A stretch of DNA of 64,000 nt from positions 6,391,001 through 6,455,000 of the forward strand of contig NC_134025.1 of the NCBI RefSeq assembly GCF_964204645.1, in the 5' to 3' direction. Both the position numbers and the translations under genes were made by a program. The notes under the pieces were generated by a model. It searched no databases. It saw only the letters and a program-made list of their open reading frames with translations, and was not told the origin of the DNA. Positions 1 through 15,168 of this stretch are shown here, piece by piece (position 1 is the stretch's first letter; every line of letters begins with the position of its first letter). Source of the stretch: Tubulanus polymorphus (lineage: Eukaryota; Nemertea; Palaeonemertea; Tubulaniformes; Tubulanidae).

Positions 1-3000
1 TACCGACTTCACCCCTTTACATTAATACAAATCAGTCGCGAATAATCTGGCATGAGATTTCACAGTGCCGCGAGTCTCGACGTGTGGAGATAAATTACTA
101 TCAGAGTTACTGAAGGAATGCCACAGTAAGCAGTCACAATATTTTATACAATATTTGGAAGGAAAATTTCTATCAGTGTTTGATGTGACGTTCAGAATCG
201 ATCAATAGCTTGAATCGATGTAGAATCTGATAGGTATGAATGTGGCCGAATGAGAAAGAAGAGAAACAAGAAATTTTGAAGAAGAAATGGAGAGAATATG
301 GTGGCTGATAAGGGCTGATAGAAATTTTTGGGATGGATATAAAAAAAAGTATTTCTTTCGAAAACAACGAACCGGAAAAAAGATAACGAATGACTTGTTT
401 TTCGATTTACGATCTAATCTTTCCTTGAGGAAAGATCTAGGCAGATTAAATCCATTTTGAATTGTAGGATCAACGAAAGCACAAGCTTACAATTCTACCA
501 TGCATCACATGCTTGTCTGTTCTAGTTTTAATCCGCTCAGATTCGTTCTTCAGGGCGGATTTGAACTACTGCATCTTTTACTAGTTTTACTAGTTGTTAA
601 CGTCACTATTATTGCTGAAGACAGTAATCACATTAGGACCACTATCCCTTTATTACCGCGTGTTACTTCCACGCTACAAGCTTCGAAACCTAATTCCGAT
701 ATTAACCATTAAATAACAGAAGCCGGAGAAACATATGATTAAATCAACTTGGCGTACTGAATTAGTGGTCACCTCCAAATGAAGCCAACGATATTTCATC
801 ACAGAGAAAATAATCACCTTTCCCGGAAAAAATAATCTTAGGCCTGTTTATCAGTTTAACCATGGACTCTAAAACGTTTAAGAGTCGGTGGTTTAACAGT
901 GGGCGACGATAGTCGACAATGTCGGGGTTTATTTCGATTGATGAATTGCTTTACCTCCGGTAGGACACGAAGCTGCGGACCCAAGTATGACTATGCCTAC
1001 AATCAAAACAATTTATCTTGTTTTGGGAAATTGAATCTGACGAATGACCAATTAGCTAATGCGTAAGGTCCGTGTTTTTAGCGTCGACGTCCATATGATT
1101 GCCATGTATTGACGGCTTTATCAATATTTGTTCGGAGTAAAGACTGATCTTTTTCGGGTTATATATGCGGCATTAGACTAAATAGAGCTTAGAGAGTCGA
1201 AATTCGCGTTCGTCAGATTTATGACGGCGCTCGTGAACAATGTGGAAAACACGCCAATGACCGTGTTGCAAAATATTACGTTTCTGCGATCCATGTTTGG
1301 CGCCCAAACAGACCTCTTCCTTCTGGACACCTGTCTGGAAATAACTGGCTTACAGAATAGTATGAATTGATACTTGTTGAGTATACCGCGTGCCAATAGA
1401 ACTATTCAAAACTTCATCAATCAAATATGAAACGTTGAGATACGATTTCCGTAAGACGTTACGTAGTAATGAATTTAAAGTTATGAATTATTGCTCTCAT
1501 TGGGTTTGGGGATGGTTATTATGCTAATTGGCCATTTGTTTGGATCGTTGCGATAACAACCTAATTCCCCTATAAACTGAAGAATTTGAATCTATTATAA
1601 TCATACCCACCTGGTATCATTGATGAACCCTAAATTGCCACAACGTCAAAAAAGTATCGGTAAACCGATCATATCTATTGGCGCTTTCACAAATTCCAAA
1701 TCAATTTAGGCTAATTCTATTCAATCAAATCCATTTTCAATTCAATTCAACATCAACTTTCATGGCTAAAAGCTATACAATCGTGCTCGATGACGTAAGA
1801 TACTGTCCTCCAGCTTGGGGTTGTTTTTCATTTTCCAAAATCATCTGAAATCATCGACGTAGTCTCAAGGTATATTATATTACGGTCACCTGTTTTTTGT
1901 TGTTGTTGTTTTACGGAACGTCTCCAAGGATGCTGTAAGTCAGTCATTGTTAACGGGTCTCCTGATCGAACCTCCCTGTCTCTGCATGTTAATTCAGGGC
2001 ATGAATGGCCCTACACATATGTCACACAAGAGAAACTAATTATTCCGACAGTACATACAAACGTGTGATGTGCCTTCAACTGATAGCAGTAATACTCAGT
2101 GAATATACGTGATTTCTTCAGCTATCTTTATTTTTTCACACGTGTGTAGAACTTTTTTCTATTTCTAAGAAGCGCATCAGATTAGAATAAGAATATTAAT
2201 TTACCTGCCTTACGCTTTACATATAGAACCATTTCATAATTCTCGAAATTGATAGACTCAACATGTTGGAAATTCATATAGAAATGAAATATTTTCCTAG
2301 TTACAGTAGACAATTCTATTATCAATTTCATAATCAAATTTGATATACTTACATCATCATGTTTGCCATTTCTACACATAGCCAAATTAGGTATGGACGA
2401 AAAATCTAGTTCGACCAACATCTTTGGTGATTGCCATAAACAGCTGGTGCTACGTATTTATATATAAATATGTTAACTTACCATAAATGCGCGTCAGTTC
2501 ATTATCATATCGCATATGTTGCAGGACCATCATAAAATTTAAAAGAATTTTTTGATTACATAATCCTGATTAATCAATTACTGAATTCTAAATGATAAAA
2601 AATATGATACGAACATCAATCTTTTATATATGAATCTGGAATTTGTACTTACTCAATTCGCAGATATTACACGTAATGGTTTCATAAATGTTCGGCAAAA
2701 CCCTATTCTACTCGGTGTAACACTATTTTTACAAAACCTGACATTTTCAAGACCTTGATACTTCGGTTCATATTCCTCATTACCACCTTTCGCATCTACC
2801 TTCGGCGCCATTGTTCTCAATCATCCAGTACCAAAGGTTCAAATCCTTCGGTACATAAATTCTGTTTTAATGTAAGTCTTTCGACAATTAGAATACCGAT
2901 ATTTCATTGTTACACATTTATGTTTCGTTGATTTCTGAGATATAACTTTAATGCGAATATTAATGAAGAAGTATCAATGTTATGAGCAGTCGATGGTATT

Positions 3001-6000
3001 GATTAGTAAAAATAGTTGGCCGAAATTACATCATTTGGAGAAAATAATGAACGGCAGGACGTGTAAAGAATGCCTATTATTCAGCTCGAAATTGGAAGGT
3101 TTCTGGCTGAGTGGATAATCGTAATTATGCCCACTGCATAGACGCAGCAAACGGTTCAGCGATCACAATATAAAAATGAGTAAACCACCGAATATTCCCG
3201 TCAGAAATAACAATCGACGCTTTTTGCTAGAATATCATGAATTAAGCGAAGTAGAATTTCTGCGCAAGATATTTCACTATAAACTGTGGGGGTCAGTGGT
3301 GTGATTCCTATTGATTATTGCGTTAATAATGAAAATTTCGATTTGGATTGGCAGCTACCTTCTAATTACAAGCAAACTCATGGGTGGGATATCAAGCTGT
3401 TATCAAAGTAATAGATCGCAGACTAGCTTCTAATAATAGAGACAGTGCACGCGGCATCATAGTTTGTTAGACCAGGCAGGTACCTCCTCTCGTATCTCCA
3501 TGGTTGGTTGAACGATCGAAGTTCGAGACTTTTCATACAACAAAAGACAGCATGGTCATTTGAAAATCTAAAGGCATCTGTCATATGCAATTGGATAATG
3601 CCATCACCTTTACTAGCGCAGTATCTCGGGAAAATCAATTTGCGATAAATTGAAAAATTATCAAACCCCAAATTTGTAAATATAACTAACGAAAATGTAA
3701 ATATGTACATATTTGATTATTAGATTGATATTAATGTATGTTCTAAATTTTTTATCATGTTGTCTTTTTCTTGGCTCTTTCTTTATTGTAGATATTCCAA
3801 TAACATTATCATTACGGAGCAATAAAGAATATATTGAATTGAATTATGAATCTTGCATTGCATTCACCGTCAAAATGGCGTCGGTCACGTGATGAAAGAA
3901 CATGGCTACACGACCTCTATACAGCTGCATTTACACCCTGTCGATTAATCTATCGTTGGTTATTAGATATCTCACCGCGCCCATGTTCATATTATCAGAA
4001 ACTCATGCTCGATTAAAAATGACAGTGATTTCCGAACACAACTCATTCCATTTCCCTTTCATTTTATAACGTAGGCCTAAGTATAATCGAATACTGGCCG
4101 TTGCAACTTGTTTCTCGGTTTATAGATTTTTGGAATATTTGAAGGTTAAACGAGTGCGCCTTTTCAGGTCTAACTCGTCACTGGCAGTGCCGTCAATCAA
4201 TAGTTGGTATTTGAACATTAAAACAACCACCCACTCAGTCGATGGCTATCGAAGAAAATATTTCAGATCTGAAAAATAAATGTAAAACGAACAAACGCGG
4301 GCCTAATATGATCATCTCGAAAAAGCATCATAAGTAACTTCGATGGCTGCAAACTAAATGAATCTAATTTCCCCCGCAGATACAGGTGCGTGTCCCAAAC
4401 TCGATTTGAATTCGAAATGTCAGTTGAAATCATTGTCACTGTGAAATAAAAACGATACTTCGGTAGATTTCAAAGCAAGGGATAAATAGCTTTTGCTTTC
4501 TCTGTTTATAGGACCCGGTTGTAGAAAATCTGTGTCTAGAGGTTTGATTAGAAACCAATAAAAAGTTCCGCCGAACTCGGTCTATAGCTGATTCTTTATA
4601 AGGAGACTAACGTATAAACTGTCCAGTCTGCACACGACAATCTCATACAAACAGAAGCCAATGGTGCAAGTAAACAGCCTTAGTAAAAAATTGTTCGTGG
4701 TTGATTAAGCGGCGGTCGACTTCTTCATTTAATCAGCAGGCGCCTGCTCAAACAACATCTTCGATCGGATACAAAAATACGGTGACGGAGTACACCAAGT
4801 TTTATAAATATGCACTAATTGTAAAGTGTGCATTCGATCCAACGAGGAGAATGCTATATAATGAGCTACATTTGATGGCAATACTTTTGCGACCATTAAG
4901 AGATTTACCCTATTTCATTTTCTCACAATATTTCACCGCGACAATTCATATATTAAGCAGTTTCAGAAGTAACTGCAGGAATTTCTCTGTATATCATAAA
5001 ATGAGTGCTGTAGAAGTTGAAGTTGTTAAATTGCGCACTCGGCTGGCAAAATTTCATTTATTTGTTAATCGCAGAGTTTATGTGCAGTGAACAAATTACC
5101 ATCATCGTTATCAGAAAGTTTGAAAAAGTCGAATAAACTCGATGTTTTGAAAAAGGTAGATCTATGCAGGTACTATTTTTACCAGCACCCGTCTCGTTTT
5201 TTTTTTACCCGCAATCTCTCCGGGAATTCCGAGTTGATCTACGACTAACATTATGTTAAGACAAATTCAAGCCAATAAATTACTACGAACGTATTTCCCA
5301 CAGCGCGATTCTTCTGTTGTGCTTAGAAAAACACTCGTCTTCGCACCTCATCTTCGCCTTTTCTTATCTACATAAGTATACATAGCAAATCCGAGCATAA
5401 GAACGAAAATGAAATTTCGTCCGGGCCAGCTTCGGTTCATTTGAAAATCATGAGTCCGAGTATGACAATCATTAGCTTCTCTATATCTACCAAAGTTCAT
5501 TCTAAATTGCCAAATATGGGTAAGCTATAGATTATATTGAATTGCAGAGCCAGGTTCTGCGCAAATGACTACCCTGATGTATAATCAATATTATCTGATA
5601 CAGATTGCTCAGCTGCCACAAATATCTTTTGTCAAATTTAATCGTCATACACCTCATGTGCCTGATAATGATCAATAATCTATCAATCATCGATCGGTTT
5701 ATTCGACGAAAAAAAAAATAGGTGCGTACAAAAATATTTACCTTCTTATGCAGATAAACGCGTCATAAAACTACGATTCCCGTCAAATCTATCAAGCTAA
5801 ATCAAGCGAAAGTTACGTGCAGAGATAGTTAATAACTGCGTAAGGCGATCCGGGAACGCAAAACACCTTATCCCGTGAACGACGCGATTCACAGTAAGAC
5901 GATTGAAAATCCACGTCACGCTAAAAAAGCCCCCCTATACAATGTTAACGACAGAATACTGGCAATCACGACGACCAAATCTTTCGATCATCTTAATGCA

Positions 6001-8100
6001 ATATCACAATGTTTCGACATTTATATAACGTACATCCTCAGATTGAGCTTTCGTTTTCCCCGGTGTTAACTATCTTCGTGAATAAAATGAAATAAAATAC
6101 CTCACGTACACACTTTTGAAACGAGTAATAAACATACTTAAGTGTAGCCGATGGAATAGGATAATGCCTTTTCCTTCATTATAGTTTCTGGACATGGCTG
6201 CACGACTGATCTCTATCAATCAGTATATTGATTAAATTCTATCAACTGCCATACAAAAACCTGTTACTCTATATAAAAGATTACCTCGATGGTTCAATAT
6301 TGACCAGTTGACTGAATTCTGTCATCCAATAATTGTTCAAAGACGCCGTGTCCTGCAGGCACTAGCCACAGACGGCCGTTCATTGCCACCGCAAGGTGGT
6401 TGTAATTCAACTATGCGCAACCTATCATCTAGAGAATTGGCTTCATTTTTTCGTTGTATGGAAAAAAACTCGCACACAACTCACAAAGGAGAAAAACTAC
6501 GGAAACCTTCGAGGCAAATGGAAACGACTATTAAGTCTTCCCGTTTCCCAAATGCATTCATTTACTGGAACTTGAAGGACGACATTTCGAGCAGTGAACC
6601 CTTACAACCATCATTTATTCCCATTTTGGAGTACAAATGATTTGAACATATTTGATTCGCGTAGCACTGATAAAGATACAGGTTATATTCAATTAATTAT
6701 CTTTAATTACACCTCCCTGTTGTCTGACAGTCGTCGCATATGCGAACCTCGAATACCGTGTATACCGCTTTATCAAGAGCTGAATTTTTCATTGTTGAAT
6801 TGATGAACGTAAGCGAACCATGAAGGATGCTTTAACGATGCGAGATATGAATTCAAGCTAACGTTTACTTTGGCAATAAAGTTATAGATATGCACAAAAC
6901 AAATGGGGAGATAATGAAGAGATGTACATCGCATGTTTGCCGAAAAAGTACTGAACAAATTAATATTCTGAGTAAACATCGACAGAAAAAATGACGATCT
7001 TTTCTATGAGGTTCGTGCTAATTTATTACATTAACACTGAGCTCATTCATAAGTGCAACAGCGCAGTTGATATGATAGATTACCAAACAATTTGCCGGAT
7101 ATATTTTTGTGTACAATTTTTTTTGCGACGCGTAGGCTACACATAATACGATAAAAACTATCGAAACAATAACATACGAGCGCGCTGTATTTTCCCACAA
7201 CTGAATGTTTCGAAAAACATCGGCAAAGCATCCAGTACATCATTAAGATCATCCATACCATACGATCTGCGACAAGGCTGTCTGAATGGAGAATGGAAAT
7301 GGAGCTCAGGGTTCATGAATAAATGGTGAATTTGAGTTGAATGGTGAATGGTGAGTTTAGATTGATGGCGTTTATTGAAGAACAAAAAAATATTTACCAT
7401 TCTGAGAGGGAACGATCTTCGTTTATCATGTTCTAATAGAATAATAGGGGAAGCGAAAGACTAGATCACGTCCGTTGAAAAAGGAGTTGAAATTGCAGAT
7501 TATACTCTTTTACATATGCCGCTTTCCCTTGGGGAAATATCACAAACTAATAAAGCCATCCAATTAAAAGATATAAAAAGGGTCGGTCACATCTCTACGA
7601 TAGGATGAACGTTTGGATAATTGCATATATTTCAAAATAAATACTTGTGTATGTACATACATGCGAGGTCGGTTCTGATGGGAATAATCAAGTAATTACT
7701 GATAGTAATGTATATACGTCGAAATAGATGATGGGCAAATACTGCTGGTCGTGAAAGGGGGTCAGGAATTGTAGTCACCATAGTCTTGTACGTATCTGGA
7801 GAATGCTCGATGACAAAATATAACGACACTGACCATAAGCGGTATTTATTCATTGTCATAGATAGTAGCTAAGTTCAGTGAAGTCCTACGCACCAGGTAT
7901 AACCATGGCGAATCTCGAATATAAGTAGATATTCCTCGTAATCGTTTATATTCGTGTGAACTACGTAAAAGGGATTAAATCTGTCAGGTAAGTTTCTTAT
8001 AATGCAGGTGATAAAACTTGATTAACGTATAGTTTGCTGAGTTGCATGATATAACCTAGAGATACTGCGCAGAGAGCTGCAAACTCTAAAAACTTTCACC
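1..8100. other. Gene-poor stretch, no supported gene
   Basis: About 8 kb with no coding region I can support. Open frames up to 129 codons (for example 4701-5090 and 6308-6640) have no recognisable domain, no consistent splice sites and biased composition, so I treat them as chance. One weak candidate exon on the minus strand (2215-2296) is discussed under findings. The rest reads as AT-rich intergenic sequence. Confidence 0.5.
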
Positions 8101-8235
8101 AGGGCCCAGTTTCACAAAAAAGTGAAACTCAAATTTTTGGTGTAATTGCCATTGGTTACTTCATTTCTTCAATGAGGACAACAATTCAAACTTAACCGTT
8201 TAAGCCTTAAACTTGTTCGTGAAACTGCACCCAGG
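8101..8235. mobile_element. Short inverted-repeat element (MITE-like)
   Basis: The left end reads agggcccagtttcac. The right end, read on the other strand, starts ctgggtgcagtttcacga. These form imperfect terminal inverted repeats around about 135 bp with no coding capacity. The size and structure fit a miniature inverted-repeat element. I see no clear target-site duplication, so the ends may be off by a few bases. Confidence 0.5.
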
Positions 8236-8487
8236 AACAATTTGAAATACAATCTAGGCTGAAATGATACCTTGTTTCTCATTTCTGTTGAGCTGAAAAG
8301 TTGACCCAGCCAAATATCCTGTACATACATTACATTTAGAAAAATCTTGATCAAGCTAACCATAACATAGACCTTACAAATTTTATTATAGTTTGTGAAA
8401 TGACCTGGCCGATTAGGGGAAACAAGGTATAACTTTTTAGCCCTAGAACTGTTTCTTAATTTCAGCATATCATAATTGATTTTCAAC

Positions 8488-10324
8488 ATGGCCGCTTTGT
8501 TTAAAAATGATCCACTTACTGACAAGGTAAATTGAATTTTTCTCAAATTTGGAGAAGAATGTTATATTTCAAATAGATCTGTCTAAATGTATCTATGATT
8601 TTCTAGCACTGTCGTGTAGTGTATGAAATTCCCGGAGGATTGTTATTCGGTTCGCGCATCGATATCCGAGCAAAACCATCGGAACAATTTCGAAAGTAAG
8701 TAGACCCTTATGTTCATAAATATACCAGAAGGATCGAAAATCAAAAAGAATTCTCACTATTTCCCTGATGAAACGCTATGATAGTTGTTTGTGTTTCACA
8801 GATTTTCGGTTAGCTTACTAGGAGATGTGGAAGGAACGCGAAATGGCGGGATAGCTCTCAGTTTCGAATTTGATGCCATCGAAAGTCGAATCACGTTAGT
8901 TTCGATAGTGGACGGCGACGAAAGAGAACGATCGACGTCAGTTGATATCGATCTATTTGCTGAAAAATATTTCGTTTTTTCCATTCATACCCTCCCACTT
9001 CAGTATCGGGTAAGTTTGGGACAAAATAACAACACATTTTTAATTTTTTTCCAAATAAAATTTCGTGAATATTTCGGTTCGATTAATTTTTTTTCAGATA
9101 TTCGTCGACGATATTCTATTAACTGAATTGGTTCATAGAATGGATGTACATCGGGTCGAGTTTCTGCGCATTCAAGGTGACTTACTGATCTTCTGTGTCG
9201 AAATGAGTGACAATTTCTCACACCAGCAACTACTGCCGGTCGGCAGGGATTTACTGTACAGTCCTAGACGTCAGAGAAAACGGGACCAACTTCTAGAACG
9301 AGGCCTCGACGAGCAAACGATCCGAAAACAGACGCTAGAGATCTTACCAGAAGAGTACAAGGGCGTGATTGATGATATGGATAGAGCTAGCGTGTCATTA
9401 GATGAGGAAATTGACAGACTGTCGCGTACATCGGATATGGAGTTAGAACATCACGACGGCATATCCTTAAAATCGTCTGCTAAAAGCTCAGACGCAGAAG
9501 AAAGCGCTCGTGAACACGGCAAACAAGGACAGCCTCGAGAGGCGGGTGAAATGCCAGTCAAACTTCGGAAGACGTCGAAGAGAAACTTCAAGAGGTTTCT
9601 GGGAAAATTTTCGAAGTCTGCGCGGAAAACGGAAGAGATTTCCCCGCAGGTACATAGAAAAGAGTACGCAGTTGATAACACCGGGTTTAAACCATCGCCA
9701 ACTGTGAACCGTGAATTGAAGACTATAGCAATCAAAAAACCCATCAGTGATTCGGAGGATTTGTCCGACTTTTCGACGGACATGGAGAATTATTTACAGA
9801 AAACAGATTCTGAATTGGACGGCTATGAAAGTCCATCACAACTACTGAAGGAATTGGAGGAAATTGCTAATGCTTCGGCCAAGCATATCGGTGGTGGAAA
9901 TGTAGGTGTTGCCGTTCCTAGGCGTAAAACGTTAGAACATGGTGACCGCGATTCTGGAGTTTCGGTCGATACGCAAACCAAACTGAATGTCATCGGTGCT
10001 GACCAATCGGAAGAGAAGCTACACTCTTTGATGACGTCAGCCCTGTCAGCGATGAACAGAAATTCGGCTGCCTGCGCCTACCACGAAGATACTACCCGCT
10101 CGGATGGTAAGGTGAGCTTCCACGTGATTCACCACCACGTTCACCACAATGCCGGTATTCTTACCGAAGTTAACCAACCTACTAGCCGTGAGGTCGAATG
10201 GCAGGCGAAGGAGACTGATAAGATCCTTGAAACGTGGAAACGCTCTACGACGAAAAAGGATGCCAACATAATGACCGTGAAACAAACCATTTTTCAACGA
10301 TGTTTCTGGTGTTGCTACTCATAA
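8488..10324 (+). CDS. Galectin-domain protein with long disordered tail
   Basis: Four coding exons: 8488-8526, 8607-8695, 8802-9009 and 9098-10324, all with GT/AG borders and consistent phase, giving 520 aa. The start is an ATG in good context (aacATGGCC). Residues about 17-150 fold like a galectin carbohydrate-recognition domain: an early IPGGLLFGSRIDIRAKP strand, then FSVSLLG, then IFVDDILLTELVHR and VEFLRIQGD at the end. The sugar-contacting pattern of galectins (H-x-N-P-R, then N, then W-x-x-E-x-R) is not kept; the strand reads IALSFEFDAIESR and the tryptophan is absent. Residues about 165-520 are rich in Ser, Glu, Asp and Lys and look disordered, with a His-rich patch (HVIHHHVHHN) near the end. 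The chain ends in a Cys cluster (RCFWCCYS) that could be lipid-modified; that is inference. A possible poly(A) signal lies at 10921. Glycan binding looks unlikely; a protein-binding role is a guess. Confidence 0.8.
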
Positions 10325-10920
10325 CTCTCGAAATATATACGCAGACCATTCCGCAAGATGGCGAATGCTTGGTTGAGGATCTTTCTAGAAAATCTCCCCA
10401 TTACATTATATTACATTATGAATATCTAATAGTAATACCTCGGCGATGTGGGCTATATATTTGTGTAGAATACAACATTATACGCATATATACTTTTTAG
10501 AATTATATTTTTCTGAAAATGTTATCGAGTACTAGACCAACTCGCGCTTGCTAGGAGGCGGCCGAGCAAAAAACGCGATTCGACTAACAGCTCGTGGTGG
10601 TGCAACATTTCAGTATACAGAATGATTTACATCATTAGTATAGGATAGTAAATGTGATATGCGTAAGAGATGCGATAAGCGCATTACTTCCGGTACTTAT
10701 TCATCACCTGAAGGCTTCATTAAATCGTTGACAGGAAGTTTAGTGCGCGCGCTCGAATGTGCGTGTTACCTGAAGATACATTGATTCCAAGCTTATCTCC
10801 ATATTATGAGCGAGATTTCACTATACCAGACACGAATCATACGATATTGTACCGTGTGAAACATTTTTTTGATTATGACTTCATAACGAGCTGAGTAATT
10901 TGAAAAACCTAATTTTGCAT

Positions 10921-10926
10921 AATAAA
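10921..10926 (+). terminator. Candidate poly(A) signal of the galectin-domain gene
   Basis: AATAAA about 600 bases after the stop codon, on the coding strand. It is a plausible 3' end, but the hexamer alone is common in AT-rich DNA. Confidence 0.3.
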
Positions 10927-13900
10927 ATCAGTTGCGAGAATGGTTGACAGGATGTGTGTTAACTAACGTTGGAGATTTTCGCTAATATAAACTACTCCCA
11001 GTTTCCAGGCGCCATTTTCTTTGATTGGTGGATGGGATGTTATTGACTGATGTACGTAGCCCTATTCTGTGCGTGTTTGTCCATCAGATGTATTGTTACC
11101 GTACCTTTTGAATTTGACAATCCGAAAAGACTTTTTTATGGGAAACGAATCATGCAGTAATTCTTCCGGTAATAAAGCGTGTGGGGAGGGGTACAGTGCG
11201 GGGATGTTGACGAAATGCGCCCATCTTGTATATTAGTGTATGTTAGTGTGATAGATTATAAAGCAAAAATAGATTCGTGTAATTTCAAGAAAATATCTTT
11301 TTATTTGATTTTATGGTGTATTCTCATTCCAGAAAATGTTTTACATGACTTTTCCAAAAAGTCAACTAATTCAAGGCTTGCGAGATGGGCGAGGATAAGA
11401 CGGATTAATAACATATACTTAATTAATAATCACAGACACAGATTCAGTATTAGAAATGGGCCAAAGGAAAACTACTTATGTAAAGGTCGACACCATTTTT
11501 GATGATAAATTAGTGCCATGGGAGAACTTCTTTTATTGAAGTTAGATGATTATTTGCGAAATAAGGGAAACCGAATGTCAGTTAGTCGGAACTATATAGT
11601 CCGGAAATAGTCGACGACGGGATCGAGCACAGTCGCTGTAGTTCGGACCTAGTTTCAAGATGGCCGACTCTGCGAAATACGTTAAAACCGAACTATAGTG
11701 CGTTCGGTTAAATCCGCCATCGCTGTGCAGTAAATGAGAAAGATTTCTTTTTTATTTCATAACTTAGAATAATCAATTTTGAATGTTAATCAGTAGACGG
11801 ACCAGGAATTATCCAAGATAAAAACGAGTTCAGACAGGTCCAGATTTGTTCAAATAAATCATTCAAATCAGCGATTGTGTACTGATGATGAATGGCTGGT
11901 TTAATTGACGTTTCTCACTGAAACTGTACTCCACTTGTACCGATACAAGTAATTGATGTAATTTCGGTTACTTTCCATGTGTCGAGAGTGATGATTCCAA
12001 GCAATATCTGAAGTAGACTTGCTGACGAGGACACTGTTTACTGAGAGTTTCCGGAAGCTATCTACTTCAAGTTAAAAGATGACGCGTTTGCAGGTTCTAT
12101 GAACACTTTTCTCCATAAACCCGATAATTATGGGGACAACCCCGATTAGAGAATATTTCAAAAATCAACTTCCAAGCAAGACACCAACGCTGTCATCATT
12201 TCTACCAGTGTGACGTATTGCTCTAAAGCCTAGTTGCATGCAGATAGACATAAACTGTAAACACGAAACCGAGACGATTTCATGGTATGTTTCGTCACTG
12301 AAAGTGGTGCTCCGACACGCGAAATACGTTTTCCGAAGTACAGTTCACGTTGTGTGATTGAAACTGTGTTTCATGTTTCGGTGTAACGCCTGGGTCACGA
12401 ATCAAGCCAGAAAAGCGTTTTTGATTCGCGTTTCGAGTTTAATGCGTTGGTGTGGTGTGCACACATGCACACAAGCCCGCTTGATTTTCATCCCGATTTG
12501 TTAATCTACAATTCATATATACATAAAAACGGGATTCACCCTATTCAGAATGACACTTTGAAATATTGTCGGCATTCAAGTAGCTAGGAAAGTTGTCGGA
12601 AGTGTGAACTCATTGAAATGAACGATTTTCCGATTCAGTATTCAGTGGATTATGTATGGCTCGAGCTTATGTAACGTGATATGATTGATTTTGGAGATGT
12701 TGCAGATTAATATCCTTTCACGTTGGAGATTGAGAGATTGCTGTCAGTTTCCGCTTTATCGTACAAATGATGACGATACATAGAACCATGGACTATCGCA
12801 TATATAATTACATACAAGGCCATGTTGCATAACTATATAGATACAAATAGTTATTTATGCTTCTCCATTTAAGTTGGCGATTAACAACTGTTTGTTAGTA
12901 CGTGACAAAAGACTATTTGAAAATGAATCTAATTCCTACGATTCACGTAATAATTTCTTGGTTAAAACAAAGACTTTCCTATATTCAACGGTTATCATGG
13001 TAACGCGGCCACGACAAATTGACGCCGATCTCAAAATGCTTCAAATCTAACACTATACAATTTAAACCCTTTTCCGTAGATAAATTTTAGTGAAAATGCG
13101 TGAAACCTTCAATTTTTTCGGAAATTTCAAACATTCAAAGTTGAGCACCCTGGATCTTTGAGCGAGTGTAAAAAAATTAGCCACATTTCTTTCTTATTTC
13201 GCTCTCATGTCACATTTTTGCAAATTTTAGGAGTGAATTTTACATCGCTGAAAACTAGAGATTCACAGGGTTATAATGGTGCCAAATTAAGTTGTCAAAA
13301 TAAATCAAAGGACCGATGAAATGTGACGTGCAACACAGATTTTCTAATATACATTTGAAATGGTGGTATTCAGTTGAATCGGGTGGTACAGAATTTGAAT
13401 AATCATCTTGGATTGGCACAGCAATACTCGGAAGAAATCGAAGTCTGATCTGAAATGTACCACAATTCACTTGAGAATTTTTTCAAATATCTCCGAGTCC
13501 ACGGCATTCTCGGTGCTCGATCATCGATGGAATATTCGAATCATACCCATCAAAATATATAGGCATCACGTACACAGACAGTGATGCGTATCAGCACTTC
13601 AAACCCACGTAGAAATATTTCCAATAACATCTTGGTGGTAAATGTACCTGTATAGTTCGCCCACATTTCAATCAGTTTTTTTTGTTTACATCTACTGCAT
13701 CTACTTATCTATATACAATTCCAAAGCACGTCTGGTTCTGGGGCTGAGTACTATTTCAACACCTTTTCAATTATCGGAATAGTTTCATTGCAGAAAACGT
13801 GGAAGTTACGTATCGTCAGGAGTTGATATGTCATTCTGCAGTTGACGAGAACAATAAAATGGGTTCTAAATGCGTAGTCTTCTACGTAAAATTACCATTG

Positions 13901-14474
13901 TAATTGGAAAATAAGTATATATTCATATACACATACTTGATGGAATATTGGTATGTACGGCAGTATCAAGTTTTTTTCAGCGAAGAGTCGAGTGCGTTGC
14001 GTGGATGACAAGTACTGCGCGCCGTATACTTCGTCTTTTATGTATTTTTCTATAACAGGTATATCATTAATTATTCCATCACTAATGACAAGAACTGCAA
14101 AACGAACTAACGAACGCTGTCTATATCATTGCTGTATCGATGTGTTGACAATCGACTGATCTGGTGAATATCGGCGTCGATCTTGTACATCGATGGAAAA
14201 GCAAAATCATACAACCATCCAACAAAAAGTGTAAACAACCACGAAAAGACATTATCACTGTTTTAATTGGCAACCGTTAATTTTTGTCTACAAACATATA
14301 TATGGATTGTGGAAGAATAATCTTATGATAATAAGTAATCACACGCAAATGTATTCGTTAATGAGCCACGACGTTTTTTTTCGAGTGAATTTTCCGTATC
14401 TTCTTGAATGAACCGTAACCGCTATTGAGTATTAATAGATAGATCTTAAAATTCTAAAACAATCACTTTATATG
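10927..14474. other. Intergenic, no supported gene
   Basis: About 3.5 kb of AT-rich sequence between the galectin-domain gene and the (TA)n tract. The longest open frames (107 and 71 codons) have no recognisable domain or splice partners. I see no RNA gene or mobile element with clear ends. Confidence 0.5.
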
Positions 14475-14837
<363 letters not shown>

Positions 14838-15168
14838 TGCTATCCGAGTTGTGCCTAATTTTATTTCATTATGTATTTGCTCGTTTTAGTTCTTTTATCA
14901 TTCTTACTCACTACATTGACATGTCAACATCATTTGTGCCGATAGTTTAAAGCGATGTTCAAGTGAAATTGAAAATTATCTCGCTACTGACATTTAAACG
15001 GTATGTTGAAAAGAAAAGAAAAGATACGAAAAGATTCGAAATACAAGCATAGCAATTTCATAATAAGCTCGTTCGATATGTGTTCCAAGCATCCGTCAAT
15101 CGATCGTTCATTTTATCACAGTTTTCCCTCGATTTTACATCAGGTTTGTCCAATTCTTAACAGCGATT

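Noticed and set aside
2700-2810. 51-codon frame starting ATGGCGCCGAAG on the minus strand
   Set aside because: Good start context, but it ends in TGA just before a strong donor site (gtaagt) and does not join in phase with any nearby exon. Too little support to call.
4701-5090. 129-codon open frame on the plus strand
   Set aside because: No domain, no splice partners and no similarity I recognise; its opening is not even an ATG codon in the DNA. Probably chance.
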